Of a stretch of DNA of 15,755 nucleotides, positions 1 through 7,780 are shown piece after piece (position 1 is the first letter of the stretch; every line of letters begins with the position of its first letter). This DNA comes from Chlamydiia bacterium (GTDB lineage: Bacteria; Chlamydiota; Chlamydiia; Chlamydiales; Simkaniaceae), in NCBI GenBank assembly GCA_020440405.1, contig JAGROF010000150.1:1-15755 (forward strand), given 5' to 3'. The position numbers and the translations under genes are program-made. The notes beneath the pieces were generated by a model. That model searched no databases. It saw nothing but the letters and a program-made list of their open reading frames with translations, and was not told the DNA's origin.

Positions 1-29
1 CAAATGTCTAATTATAAATATATTATAAA

Positions 30-1046
30 CTAAATTTTAATATTAATGACTGGGGCGATCTGACGGAGATCTTCCATCATCTTTTTAAGCTCCTCAGGGC
101 TAATTGTTTGCTGCTTATCAGATAGCGCTTTTTCTGGCTCAGGATGCATTTCGACCATGACTCCATCAGCTCCAGCCGCCACCCCAGCCCGCGCCATCGG
201 TAGCACCATTTTCCGAATCCCCGTCCCGTGGGCAGGATCGACAATAATAGGAAGATGGGTCAGATCTTGGAGAATGGGAACAGCCGCCAAATCTAACGTA
301 TTCCGGCTATAGGTTTCAAAAGTGCGGATGCCCCGTTCACACAGCATCACATCGGGATTCCCCTTATCGAGAATGTACTCAGCAGACATCAGCAGGTCTT
401 TATAGGTTGCTGAAAGACCCCGCTTCAAAAAGATCGCCTGTTTGCACTTTCCAAGTTTCTTCAAAAGGGTAAAGTTCTGCATATTCCGCGCCCCAATCTG
501 CAAGATATCGACATAGTCCGCCATAAGATCAATTTGATCTCCATCCATGACTTCTGAGATTGTCACGAGCCCATATTTATCGGCAGCATCTCTCATATAG
601 CGGAGCCCCTTTTCTTCTAATCCTTGGAAGGAATAAGGGGAGGTGCGGGGCTTAAAGGCTCCTCCACGGAGAATCTTTATCCCATTTTCTGCCACAATTT
701 TTGCGCTCTCCTCAATCTGCTCTTGGGATTCAATCGAGCATGGGCCTGCCATCACCGCTAAAACCCCTCCTCCAATCGTGATATCCTTCACACGAATCAC
801 TGTTTTCTCAGGGCGGAATTCGCGTGCGGCTAGTTTAAAGGGGTGCTTGAACTCAGCCACCTCTTCAATAAGAGGAAGGCGCTTAAACTGCTCGATATCG
901 GTGAGCTCATCGACCCCTTTAATCAGTGCAATTGTAAAATGCCCCTCTTCCCCAGATCCCCGCGCTTCAAAACCCATCCATTGCAGTTTTTCCAGCGTCC
1001 GTTCTAAATCTTCTCGGCTTGCATTTTTCTTAAGCGTTAAAATCAT
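30..1046 (-). CDS. aroF: 3-deoxy-7-phosphoheptulonate (DAHP) synthase, class I-beta with N-terminal regulatory-type domain
   Basis: Condenses phosphoenolpyruvate and erythrose-4-phosphate to DAHP, the first step of the shikimate pathway, in the cytosol. The 338-residue protein has the Thermotoga maritima-type layout: a ferredoxin-like/ACT-like domain at about residues 1-65, then a TIM barrel. Visible barrel motifs are AGPCSIES (100-107), GGAFKPRTSPYSFQG (128-142), QIGARNMQNF (183-192), LKRG (207-210), CERGIRTFE (236-244) and DPAHGTG (270-276). The expected metal ligands are all present: C103, H273, E299 and D310. The ATG shares ATGA with the trpA stop, so this is the last gene of the trp operon and should be under TrpR control. 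The N-terminal domain in this family is the site of feedback inhibition; which amino acid acts here cannot be read from sequence. The symbol is generic, since aroF, aroG and aroA names are used loosely for this class. Confidence 0.95.
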   Translation of the reverse strand: MILTLKKNASREDLERTLEKLQWMGFEARGSGEEGHFTIALIKGVDELTDIEQFKRLPLIEEVAEFKHPFKLAAREFRPEKTVIRVKDITIGGGVLAVMAGPCSIESQEQIEESAKIVAENGIKILRGGAFKPRTSPYSFQGLEEKGLRYMRDAADKYGLVTISEVMDGDQIDLMADYVDILQIGARNMQNFTLLKKLGKCKQAIFLKRGLSATYKDLLMSAEYILDKGNPDVMLCERGIRTFETYSRNTLDLAAVPILQDLTHLPIIVDPAHGTGIRKMVLPMARAGVAAGADGVMVEMHPEPEKALSDKQQTISPEELKKMMEDLRQIAPVINIKI

Positions 1047-1789
1047 GGGACAAGTCCTCGCGTCAATTTGATCAGTTCTTGTGAAGTTTTTCCCGAGCCA
1101 ATGGCCTCAACAAGGTAAGATCCCACCACAAACCCATCTGCAATCTGAAGGATCTGCTCTACCATGGCAGCATTAGACACTCCAAACCCAACGACAACCG
1201 GCAATGAAGTGTGTGCTTTGATCGTTTGTACCTTTGTTTCTAAATCTTCGGGAAGGGTGTTTTTGGCTCCGGTGGTTCCTTTCCGGGACACATAATAAAT
1301 AAATCCTGAAGCTGCCTCTGCAATTTTTTCAATGCGACTTTCAGGCGTTGAAGGGGCTACTAAAAGAATCGTTTCCAGAGGAGACGCTTTGCGAAAAGCT
1401 TCTCCCTCTTCAATCGAAAGGTCTACGATTAAGATTCCATCCACTCCTGCTTCTGCTGCTTGATCCAAAAAGGCTTTTCCCCCTTTCAAAATGGGGTTGT
1501 AATAAGAAAAAAGCACAAGAGGAACCTCGCTCTTTTTTCGAAAGGCTTTGACAAAATCTAGGACATCTTGAGGGGTTGTTCCCTTTTGCAGTGCTCGCTC
1601 CATCGCTTCTTGAATCACAGGGCCGTCTGCCACAGGATCAGTAAAAGGAATCCCCACTTCAAGAAGGTCCACCCCCCCTTCAACAAGCGCAAGCGCCGCC
1701 TCTAAAGTGCGTTTTATTCCTCCATCTCCTGCAGTCAGGTAACCGATATAGGGCTTTTTTTCCTGAAAAAGTTTTGCAATTCGGCTCAT
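1043..1789 (-). CDS. trpA: Tryptophan synthase alpha subunit
   Basis: Cleaves indole-3-glycerol phosphate to indole and glyceraldehyde-3-phosphate, passing indole to TrpB in the alpha2-beta2 complex. The protein is 248 residues, slightly shorter than the E. coli enzyme. The catalytic pair is visible: E44 in LLEVGIPFTDP and D55 in DPVADGPVIQ, matching E. coli Glu49 and Asp60. The phosphate-binding end of the barrel is seen in VVVGFGVSNAAMV and the following GFVVGSYLVE. The start codon overlaps the trpB stop as ATGA, and the stop overlaps the next gene in the same way, implying translational coupling. No truncation or missing key residue is seen. Confidence 0.97.
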   Translation of the reverse strand: MSRIAKLFQEKKPYIGYLTAGDGGIKRTLEAALALVEGGVDLLEVGIPFTDPVADGPVIQEAMERALQKGTTPQDVLDFVKAFRKKSEVPLVLFSYYNPILKGGKAFLDQAAEAGVDGILIVDLSIEEGEAFRKASPLETILLVAPSTPESRIEKIAEAASGFIYYVSRKGTTGAKNTLPEDLETKVQTIKAHTSLPVVVGFGVSNAAMVEQILQIADGFVVGSYLVEAIGSGKTSQELIKLTRGLVP

Positions 1790-2934
1790 GGAAGATGCCC
1801 CTTTTTAAAGAGTTCGGGCAAATCTTTGTCTCCTCTTCCAGAAAGATTCACCACTACTACGCTGTCTTTCGGAAAGTGTTTGGCTTCCCGCACAAGATAA
1901 GCCAACGCATGAGCACTTTCCAACGCAGGAATGATCCCTTCTGTTTTAGAGAGAAGCTTAAACGCCTCTAAAGCTTCTTGATCTGTCGCTGAGGAGTACT
2001 CCCCTTTTTTCTCATCGTGTAAAAAGGCGTGCATCGGCCCGACAGCGGGGTAGTCCAGTCCTGCAGAGATCGAAGAGGTCTCCACAATTTGCCCATATTG
2101 GTCCTGAAGCAAGTAGGTATAGGTCCCATGTAAAACGCCTGGGCTCCCTCCTTGAAATCGCACCGCATGCTCTCCGAGCTTGGAAGAGGTCCCTCCTCCT
2201 TCTACACCAATCAGGCGTGCTTTACCAATAAAGGGGGCAAAAATTCCAATCGCATTGGATCCCCCGCCTACACAGGCGACAACAATATCGGGCGACAGTT
2301 TTTCTGCCACCTCTTCACCAATCACCTTTTGAAAAAAAGCCACCATCTCTGGATAGGGATGTGGACCCAAAGCGGATCCTAAACAATAATGACTCTCTTC
2401 ATAGGATTTCGACCAATCCCGCATCGCTTCATTGATCGCATCTTTTAGAGTCGCAGACCCCTTATCAACAGCAATCACCTCAGCTCCTAAAAGCTCCATC
2501 CGTTTCACGTTGGGTTCTTGCCGCTTGGCATCTTTTTTTCCCATGTAAACCGTGCAATCCATGCCCATGGCTGCACAGGCCGTTGCCGTTGCCACACCAT
2601 GCTGACCCGCCCCCGTTTCAGCAATGACGCGCTTCATTCCCATCCGTTTTGCAATGAGACATTGCCCAATGGTATTATTGAGCTTATGGGCTCCCGTATG
2701 AAGCAGGTCTTCCCGCTTCAGGTAAATTTTCGGCCCCCCAATGGCTTTTGAAAAGGCTGCCACTTCCGTTAAGGGAGTGGGTCTTCCCGCATACGTTTTG
2801 AGAATCTGGTCGAAAGATTTTAAGAACTCTGGATCTTTTTGAAGCACGTGCCAGGTCTCTTCTAGCCGCCGCATCGGCTCGACAAGAACTTCTGGAAGAT
2901 AAGCGCCTCCATAAGGGCCATAGCGGCGAGTCAT
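1786..2934 (-). CDS. trpB: Tryptophan synthase beta subunit
   Basis: PLP enzyme that joins indole and serine to make tryptophan, paired with TrpA. The 382-residue protein is typical TrpB1. The PLP-binding lysine is K84 in HTGAHKLNN, the catalytic glutamate is E107 in AETGAGQHG, the phosphate cradle is GGGSNAIG (223-230), and NLSGRGDKD lies near the C-terminus. The start overlaps the trpF stop as ATGA. A strong Shine-Dalgarno sequence (GAGGAGG) is formed by the codons for the last glutamates of TrpF. The H-T-G-A-H-K motif and length argue for TrpB1, the TrpA partner, rather than the free-standing TrpB2 type. Confidence 0.98.
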   Translation of the reverse strand: MTRRYGPYGGAYLPEVLVEPMRRLEETWHVLQKDPEFLKSFDQILKTYAGRPTPLTEVAAFSKAIGGPKIYLKREDLLHTGAHKLNNTIGQCLIAKRMGMKRVIAETGAGQHGVATATACAAMGMDCTVYMGKKDAKRQEPNVKRMELLGAEVIAVDKGSATLKDAINEAMRDWSKSYEESHYCLGSALGPHPYPEMVAFFQKVIGEEVAEKLSPDIVVACVGGGSNAIGIFAPFIGKARLIGVEGGGTSSKLGEHAVRFQGGSPGVLHGTYTYLLQDQYGQIVETSSISAGLDYPAVGPMHAFLHDEKKGEYSSATDQEALEAFKLLSKTEGIIPALESAHALAYLVREAKHFPKDSVVVVNLSGRGDKDLPELFKKGHLP

Positions 2935-3551
2935 TGAGCCTCCTCGATAAAAGCTCGGATCAACTTGCGATCTTTTTTTAGCCGAGGATTTTCGACACCA
3001 CTTGCCACATCCACACCATCAGGTTGTTTCTTCTGAATTGCTAGCCTAACATTCTGAGGATTTAAACCTCCTGCTAAAATGAAATTAAAATCGCGACGTG
3101 GCTCCAAAGCATCCCAATCAAAAGCTTTTCCACTTCCTGGGGTAAGTCCATCATACAAGAGGTAATCTCTTTGAGGATCCAAAGCAGTAAACCCTTGATG
3201 ACTTTCTTCTTGGATAAACCCATCAAGAGACACAGGGCAGACATAGAGACGGATGAGGTTGTCTGAGAGCTCGAGATGATGCTTGCGTGCCACTTCTCCA
3301 TGCAGCTGAACCCCATCAAGACCGACTTGATCTGCAATTTTTTGCATCCTTTCTCCATCTTGCTCTACAAACACACCAATCACTTGCGCTCCCCCCTTTT
3401 TGGCCTCTTCTGCAATCATGCAGGCCCGCTCAGGGTCGACAGTGCGCTCTGAAGCACTTGCAAAGATGATGCCAATAAAACGTGCTCCCAAAGACGCCGC
3501 AAAATGGGCAGTTTCTGGATCAGTCACTCCACAAATCTTAACGAATGGCAT
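2931..3551 (-). CDS. trpF: Phosphoribosylanthranilate isomerase
   Basis: Isomerises N-(5-phosphoribosyl)anthranilate to CdRP, the third step from chorismate. The 206-residue beta/alpha barrel has the general base C7 in MPFVKICGVTD, the general acid D134 in YDGLTPGSGKAFDW, and phosphate-binding loops LAGGLNPQNV (159-168) and VDVASGVE (180-187). It is a separate gene and not fused to trpC as in enteric bacteria. It overlaps the end of trpC by 14 bases, and its ribosome binding site GAGGAG is encoded by the two glutamate codons near the TrpC C-terminus. Confidence 0.97.
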   Translation of the reverse strand: MPFVKICGVTDPETAHFAASLGARFIGIIFASASERTVDPERACMIAEEAKKGGAQVIGVFVEQDGERMQKIADQVGLDGVQLHGEVARKHHLELSDNLIRLYVCPVSLDGFIQEESHQGFTALDPQRDYLLYDGLTPGSGKAFDWDALEPRRDFNFILAGGLNPQNVRLAIQKKQPDGVDVASGVENPRLKKDRKLIRAFIEEAQ

Positions 3552-4287
3552 GGATCTCCTCGATGAAAGTTTGGGGATCTTGTGCTGTCACAAGCGCTTC
3601 TCCAATCAACACAGCATCAAACCCTGCCTCATAGAGAAGCCGTGCATCTTCAATGGTTTTCACTCCCGACTCAGCGACTTTAATGCAGTCTTGGGGAAGG
3701 GAATGAATTAACTCTTTGGAGCGGCTTAAGTCCACGTGAAAGGTTCTCAAATCGCGGTGATTGATTCCAATGATTTTAGCTCCTGCTTCGGCAGCAATCT
3801 TGAGTTCTTCTTCGTCATGGATCTCGACTAAAGCATCGATTCCTTGCTTTTCTGCTAAACGGAGAAATTCCTTTGTTCTTTGACCTAAAGCGCGCACAAT
3901 GAGAAGCAGGGCATCGGCACCAGCAGCAATCGATTCAGAAATTTGAACCGGATCAACAATAAAGTCTTTGCGAAGCACTGGGCAGCGGGTTCCCTTTTTC
4001 ACGATCTGAAGGTCGTGCAGTGTCCCTCCAAACCCCTCATAGTCGGTCAAAACAGAAAATGCAGCCACTCCCCCTTTTTCATAGGTTTGTGCTAAAGCCA
4101 AGGGATCTAACTTTAGGTTAATATCCCCTTTTGAAGGAGACTTTCGCTTGATTTCTCCAATGACAGAAAGTCCTTCTTGCTGCAATGCCTTGAGAAAGGC
4201 ATGGGAATTTTCCCTCTCTTGATAAGATACCTTTAGGCTTTGAACTTCTCGTTTTTTCCGCTCAATAATTTGATCCAAGATATCCAT
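3538..4287 (-). CDS. trpC: Indole-3-glycerol phosphate synthase
   Basis: Closes the indole ring by decarboxylating CdRP to indole-3-glycerol phosphate. Visible motifs from the chosen start are EIKRKSPSKG (catalytic lysine and phosphate site), VLRKDFI with the catalytic lysine, LLIVRAL, LVEIHDEEEL, GINHRDLRTF and VAESGV, followed by LIGEAL. The frame is open to an ATG at 4299, but I prefer the ATG at 4287, which gives 249 residues. That ATG forms TAATG with the trpD stop, has GGAG six bases upstream, and gives an N-terminus (MDILDQIIERK) typical of the family. The ATG at 4299 has no well-spaced Shine-Dalgarno. Confidence 0.96.
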   Translation of the reverse strand: MDILDQIIERKKREVQSLKVSYQERENSHAFLKALQQEGLSVIGEIKRKSPSKGDINLKLDPLALAQTYEKGGVAAFSVLTDYEGFGGTLHDLQIVKKGTRCPVLRKDFIVDPVQISESIAAGADALLLIVRALGQRTKEFLRLAEKQGIDALVEIHDEEELKIAAEAGAKIIGINHRDLRTFHVDLSRSKELIHSLPQDCIKVAESGVKTIEDARLLYEAGFDAVLIGEALVTAQDPQTFIEEIHAIR

Positions 4288-5270
4288 TACGCTCTCCATG
4301 CCTCTAATAGAGAAAGTGCTTTGCGTTCCTCTAACGTTTTCCTTGCGAGATCAATCCCACCTTGAATAGTCGCGGCATGCTCTGAAAGATAGAGAGCTAC
4401 TCCTGCATTTAAAATCAACGTCTCAGCAATCGGCCCCTTTTCTCCACTAAACGCCGCCAGAAGAAGGCGTGCATTCTCTTCTTTAGTTCCCCCTTTTAGA
4501 TCGGATGCTGCGCAGCGGGGAATGCCATAGTCTTGGGGATCAATTATAAACTCTCGCACTTCTTTCTCTGTCACTTCAATTGCTTTGCAGGGCCCCAAGG
4601 GAGTGAGTTCATCCATCCCATTTCCATGGACAATAAGGCTCTTTTTAGCTTTTAGCATCTGCTGCGCTTTTGCAAAAATGGGAAGAAATCTTTCTTCAGC
4701 CACTCCAATCAAAATGTAGTCGGGATACATCGGGTTGAGAAGAGGACCAATGAGGTTAAAAACAGTCCGAATCCCTAAAACTTTCCGAATGGGAGCAATG
4801 GCTTTCATCGCAGGGTGATAGTGAGGCGCAAATAAAAAGCAGATTCCCACCTCATCTAGGGTTTCGAGAGGATCTTGATCCAAAGAGATTCCAAAAGATT
4901 CTAAAACATCTGCAGACCCACACTTTGAAGATGAGGCCCGGTTTCCATGTTTGGCAACGAGCGCTCCTGCGGCAGCAGCAAGAATCGAAGCTCCTGTGGA
5001 AATATTGACCGAATGAGACCCATCTCCTCCCGTTCCTACAATATCAAGAAGACCATCGACATGGGGAACGTCCACCATTTTTTCTTGCATGGCCTTTGCC
5101 ACCCCATAGAGCTCTTCTGCCGTTTCCTGTTTTTCATGAAGGAGTCTTAAAAAAGCCGCACTCTTATCGGCATGCTCTCCTGCAATGATTTCATCCACTA
5201 CCCCCATGCAAATAGGCGCCGTTAAGTCTTCCTTTCGAGTCAGTAAATCAATGGCCTGCTCAACAAACAT
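4287..5270 (-). CDS. trpD: Anthranilate phosphoribosyltransferase
   Basis: Transfers the phosphoribosyl group of PRPP to anthranilate. The 327-residue protein has an N-terminal helical domain and then the PRPP-binding motifs GTGGDGSHS (79-87) and VNISTGAS (88-95), plus KHGNRASSSKCGSAD (107-121), which contributes anthranilate-site residues. HPAMK and IGPLLNP lie further on. It is a stand-alone gene with trpG separate. The start codon lies inside the last codons of trpG (11-base overlap) with an AAAGGA ribosome binding site. All normal family residues that I can check are present. Confidence 0.97.
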   Translation of the reverse strand: MFVEQAIDLLTRKEDLTAPICMGVVDEIIAGEHADKSAAFLRLLHEKQETAEELYGVAKAMQEKMVDVPHVDGLLDIVGTGGDGSHSVNISTGASILAAAAGALVAKHGNRASSSKCGSADVLESFGISLDQDPLETLDEVGICFLFAPHYHPAMKAIAPIRKVLGIRTVFNLIGPLLNPMYPDYILIGVAEERFLPIFAKAQQMLKAKKSLIVHGNGMDELTPLGPCKAIEVTEKEVREFIIDPQDYGIPRCAASDLKGGTKEENARLLLAAFSGEKGPIAETLILNAGVALYLSEHAATIQGGIDLARKTLEERKALSLLEAWRA

Positions 5271-5832
5271 GGCATTCCTTTAAAAATCCCTCAATCAGGA
5301 TTTTGCCTTCTGGGGTCAGAATCGACTCGGGATGAAACTGCACTCCATAGAGAGGATACTCTACGTGCTTCATTCCCATAATCACCCCATCTTCCGTTTC
5401 AGCTGTAATCATAAAACACTTAGGAAGTGAACTTCTCTCTACAATGAGCGAATGGTACCGCCCCGCTTGAAAAGGGAGAGGCATCTGCGCAAAAATCTCC
5501 TTTCGATCGTGAAAAATGGTCGCAGGTTTCCCATGAACCACTTCCCCTGCATGGATGACCTTGCCACCAAAACTTTCGGCTAAAGATTGGTGCCCTAAGC
5601 AAACCCCCAAGATGGGAACTTTTTGATGAAAATGCTGAATCAGCTCCAGGCAAATTCCTGCATCTTTCGGCGCTTTTGGCCCTGGGGAGATCACGATTCC
5701 TTGGGGTTTATACTGCTCAAGCTCCTCCACTGTGAGCGCATCATTTCGAATGACTTCCACATGAACATAAGGAGCAAGCATCTGATAGAGGTTATAGGTA
5801 AAACTATCGTAATTATCGATGAGGATGATCAT
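5260..5832 (-). CDS. trpG: Anthranilate synthase glutamine amidotransferase component
   Basis: Class I glutamine amidotransferase that supplies ammonia to TrpE for anthranilate synthesis. The 190-residue protein begins MIILIDNYDSFTYNL and has the oxyanion region VISPGPKAPKDAG, the nucleophile C78 in GVCLGHQSLAESFGG, and H167 and E169 in VQFHPES. The family also includes PabA of folate synthesis. Placement directly after trpE (ATGA overlap) makes TrpG the right call, although a shared role with a PabB elsewhere cannot be excluded. The GGAGGG ribosome binding site lies inside the last codons of trpE. Confidence 0.95.
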   Translation of the reverse strand: MIILIDNYDSFTYNLYQMLAPYVHVEVIRNDALTVEELEQYKPQGIVISPGPKAPKDAGICLELIQHFHQKVPILGVCLGHQSLAESFGGKVIHAGEVVHGKPATIFHDRKEIFAQMPLPFQAGRYHSLIVERSSLPKCFMITAETEDGVIMGMKHVEYPLYGVQFHPESILTPEGKILIEGFLKECHVC

Positions 5833-7307
5833 ATTGTTCCCTCCTCTGCTGCTTTAATCGCGGTGAGCATTCCCCGCGCTTTATGGCGGGATTCTTCAAT
5901 TTCTTTCTGAGGATCTGAATCGATAACAATCCCCATTCCTGTTTGCACTACACATTTCCCCTGCTTCAACGTCGCCATGCGGATCCCAATGCAAGACTCA
6001 AGATTTCCTTGGTAGTCAAAAAAGCAAATCGCCCCCCCATAGGGACCGCGCCGCTTTTCCTCCAATTCATCAATGATTTCCATCGCACGGATTTTGGGGG
6101 CACCCGAAAGAGTTCCTGCAGGAAATGTCGCTTGAAGGGCATCGAATGCATCGAGTTCTTCTCGGAGCTCTCCCTGAATAAAACTGGCAAGGTGCATCAC
6201 ATGAGAAAACTTTTGAACAACTTTTAGACGATCCACCTTAACGGTTCCGACCTTAGAAACCATTCCTAAATCATTGCGCCCTAAATCGACAAGCATCATA
6301 TGTTCTGCTGTTTCTTTGGGATCCTTTAAGAATGCTTCTTCAATTGCCACCTCTTCCTCGGGAGTCTTTCCTCGAGGGACTGTGCCTGCTAAAGGAATGG
6401 TTTCTAAAGAGCGTCCTCGTACACTGACAAGCTTTTCGGGAGAAGCACCCAAGATGGCATATTCCGGAAGAGAAATGTAAAACATATAGGGAGAAGGGGT
6501 AAGTTGGCGGACCGAGCGATAGAGTTCAAGAGGAGGAGAAATGCACTCCATTTCAAAACGCCTCGAAGGGACGACTTGAAACACATCTCCTGCATCGATA
6601 TACCCTTTGGCTTTTTCAATTACCTTTTCAAACGCTGCATCATCTGGTGAAACGGTCACTGCTTTTTCAAGATCAAACGACCTTGTTTCTCTCTTTTTTC
6701 TGGGGGGTATACTGGAAATATCTTGATAGATCTTTTCGATATCTTTGAGCGCTTGTTGATACGCCTTTTGAGCATCTCCTGTCACTTCCACAATCCGCAC
6801 AATTAAAATCCGCCGCGTCTGATGGTCAAAGGTCATGCCCCGGTCAAAAAACTGGAAGAAAAGGTCTGGAAAATCGATTGTTTGAGCATTGCTATCGGGA
6901 ATATCCTCAAAGTAGCGCACTCCATCATAAGAGAGATAGCCTGCCGCCCCTCCTGAAAACCCCAAAAGATGACGGTTAGATCCACACCCATACTTTAAGC
7001 GAAGCTTCCGCAAAAAGTGAAAAGGGTCCCCTTCAAAGGAGGTGGTTTTCCCTTGCTCTTTGATCCGCACATCAAATCCATACGCTTCGATCTGCGCAAT
7101 GGGAGCAAATCCAATATGGGAATAGCGTCCAAGCGTCGTTTCCGTCTCCCCAGATTCGAGAAGAATCACCTCCTTCTCCTTTTCCTGAAGCGCTTGTAAG
7201 GCCCCAATCGGAGTGAGGAGATCCGCAGAAAATTCCTGATACACGGCAACCCTTTTATGAGAAAGGGTCAAGTGATGAAAATCTTCAAAGCTTAATTTAT
7301 CTAACAT
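5829..7307 (-). CDS. trpE: Anthranilate synthase component I
   Basis: Converts chorismate plus ammonia from TrpG to anthranilate. From the chosen start the protein is 492 residues. The feedback-inhibition element LLES is at 49-52 and the tryptophan-pocket motif SPYMFY at 272-277, so feedback inhibition is probably kept. Chorismate-binding motifs follow: GASPEKLV, IPLAGTVPRG, DLGRNDLG, FSHVMHL, GTLSGAPKIRAMEIID, RGPYGGAI and TGMGIVIDSDP. The frame extends to a GTG at 7316 that overlaps the trpR stop, but I choose the ATG at 7307. It has GGAG (7316-7319) eight bases upstream, whereas that same GGAG touches the GTG and could not serve it. Confidence 0.96.
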   Translation of the reverse strand: MLDKLSFEDFHHLTLSHKRVAVYQEFSADLLTPIGALQALQEKEKEVILLESGETETTLGRYSHIGFAPIAQIEAYGFDVRIKEQGKTTSFEGDPFHFLRKLRLKYGCGSNRHLLGFSGGAAGYLSYDGVRYFEDIPDSNAQTIDFPDLFFQFFDRGMTFDHQTRRILIVRIVEVTGDAQKAYQQALKDIEKIYQDISSIPPRKKRETRSFDLEKAVTVSPDDAAFEKVIEKAKGYIDAGDVFQVVPSRRFEMECISPPLELYRSVRQLTPSPYMFYISLPEYAILGASPEKLVSVRGRSLETIPLAGTVPRGKTPEEEVAIEEAFLKDPKETAEHMMLVDLGRNDLGMVSKVGTVKVDRLKVVQKFSHVMHLASFIQGELREELDAFDALQATFPAGTLSGAPKIRAMEIIDELEEKRRGPYGGAICFFDYQGNLESCIGIRMATLKQGKCVVQTGMGIVIDSDPQKEIEESRHKARGMLTAIKAAEEGTI

Positions 7308-7312
7308 ACTAT

Positions 7313-7591
7313 TCACTCCATAACACGGATAAGATATTCTTTCATCTCGTCCGAGATTTCTTTCAAAGCATTGGATCCTCGAGTGATCTTTGCAATGCTA
7401 ATGCCATACTTCTTTGCGATTTCTCGCTGCGTCCGTTTTCCTTGAATGAGCTCCTGAATAATGCGGGCACGCCCAGCTAGAGACTCTCGCTCTTCAGGGG
7501 TAAAGAAGAGCTTCGAGAGCGTCTCTAGTGTTTTGGGGTCGTCCACATGAGTCAAAACCTGGATAAATTTACGCCAACCATCTTTGTCCAT
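7313..7591 (-). CDS. trpR: Trp operon repressor TrpR
   Basis: Tryptophan-dependent DNA-binding repressor, 92 residues, all-helical dimer in this family. The helix-turn-helix region around residues 53-78 contains TQREIAKKYGIS, followed by IAKITRGSNALK. This closely follows the E. coli TrpR pattern (SQREL... IATITRGSNSLK). Upstream, LFFTPEERESLAGRARIIQELIQG corresponds to helices B and C. It is the first gene of the operon and ends five bases before trpE, so it is probably autoregulated. No Shine-Dalgarno sequence is seen before the ATG; the promoter lies so close that the message is probably leaderless or nearly so. Confidence 0.95.
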   Translation of the reverse strand: MDKDGWRKFIQVLTHVDDPKTLETLSKLFFTPEERESLAGRARIIQELIQGKRTQREIAKKYGISIAKITRGSNALKEISDEMKEYLIRVME

Positions 7592-7593
7592 AT

Positions 7594-7623
7594 ATGTAAT
7601 GGTACAACATTACATCATTACAT
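7594..7623 (-). promoter_or_regulatory. Putative TrpR operator: three half-sites upstream of trpR
   Basis: On the plus strand ATGTAATG (7594-7601) and CATTACAT (7608-7615) form a perfect 8-bp inverted repeat with a 6-bp spacer (gtacaa). A second CATTACAT (7616-7623) follows without a gap. The array starts only three bases from the trpR start codon and covers the space between the -35 and -10 elements. TrpR proteins can bind in tandem to adjacent half-sites, so three half-sites fit cooperative binding. The sequence differs from the enterobacterial CTAGTTAACTAG core; its role as TrpR operator is inferred from symmetry and place. Confidence 0.6.
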
Positions 7624-7628
7624 GTCAA
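7599..7628 (-). promoter_or_regulatory. Putative trp operon promoter, leaderless
   Basis: Reading the minus strand, a perfect -35 hexamer TTGACA occupies 7628-7623. A weak -10, TACCAT, lies at 7604-7599 after an 18-base spacer. Initiation about seven bases on would fall at or next to the A of the trpR ATG (7591), giving a leaderless or very short leader mRNA. This agrees with the absence of a ribosome binding site. The -10 match is only 4 of 6, so the exact start is uncertain. Confidence 0.5.
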
Positions 7629-7693
7629 TAGAATGAATTAAATTGTTGATTATTAAACATATAAAAAAATTTAAACATAGCGTGAATAGAATC

Positions 7694-7761
7694 ACCACAG
7701 AGAGCAGAGAGGGCACAGAGAAAGAAAACGCCTTCTCTGTGATCTCTTTGTTCTCTGTGGT
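7694..7761. repeat. CACAGAG-type palindromic repeat, copy 1
   Basis: An imperfect palindrome of about 68 bp. It begins ACCACAGAGAGCAGAGAG and ends with GTTCTCTGTGGT, with a short central loop. Each arm holds staggered CACAGAG units spaced about 10 bases apart. A second copy is at 15421-15496. It lies between the 3' end of the sulfatase-like gene and the trp promoter. It could fold into a strong RNA hairpin insulating the trp operon, but no U-tract follows directly, so it is not a standard intrinsic terminator. Confidence 0.75.
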
Positions 7762-7780
7762 ATTTTTCTTGCACAGGACG

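Noticed and set aside
643..1071. Open frame of 142 codons on the plus strand across the DAHP synthase gene
   Set aside because: It is antisense to a gene with a full set of catalytic motifs; its translation is low-complexity and has no recognisable family or ribosome binding site.
7694..7761. Intrinsic terminator for the sulfatase-like gene
   Set aside because: The hairpin is long and strong but is followed on the minus strand by mixed sequence, not a U-tract; kept as a repeat only.
7592..7780. Trp leader peptide / attenuator
   Set aside because: No short frame with consecutive Trp codons and no alternative hairpin pair followed by a U-tract is seen; the promoter abuts the trpR ATG, leaving no leader.
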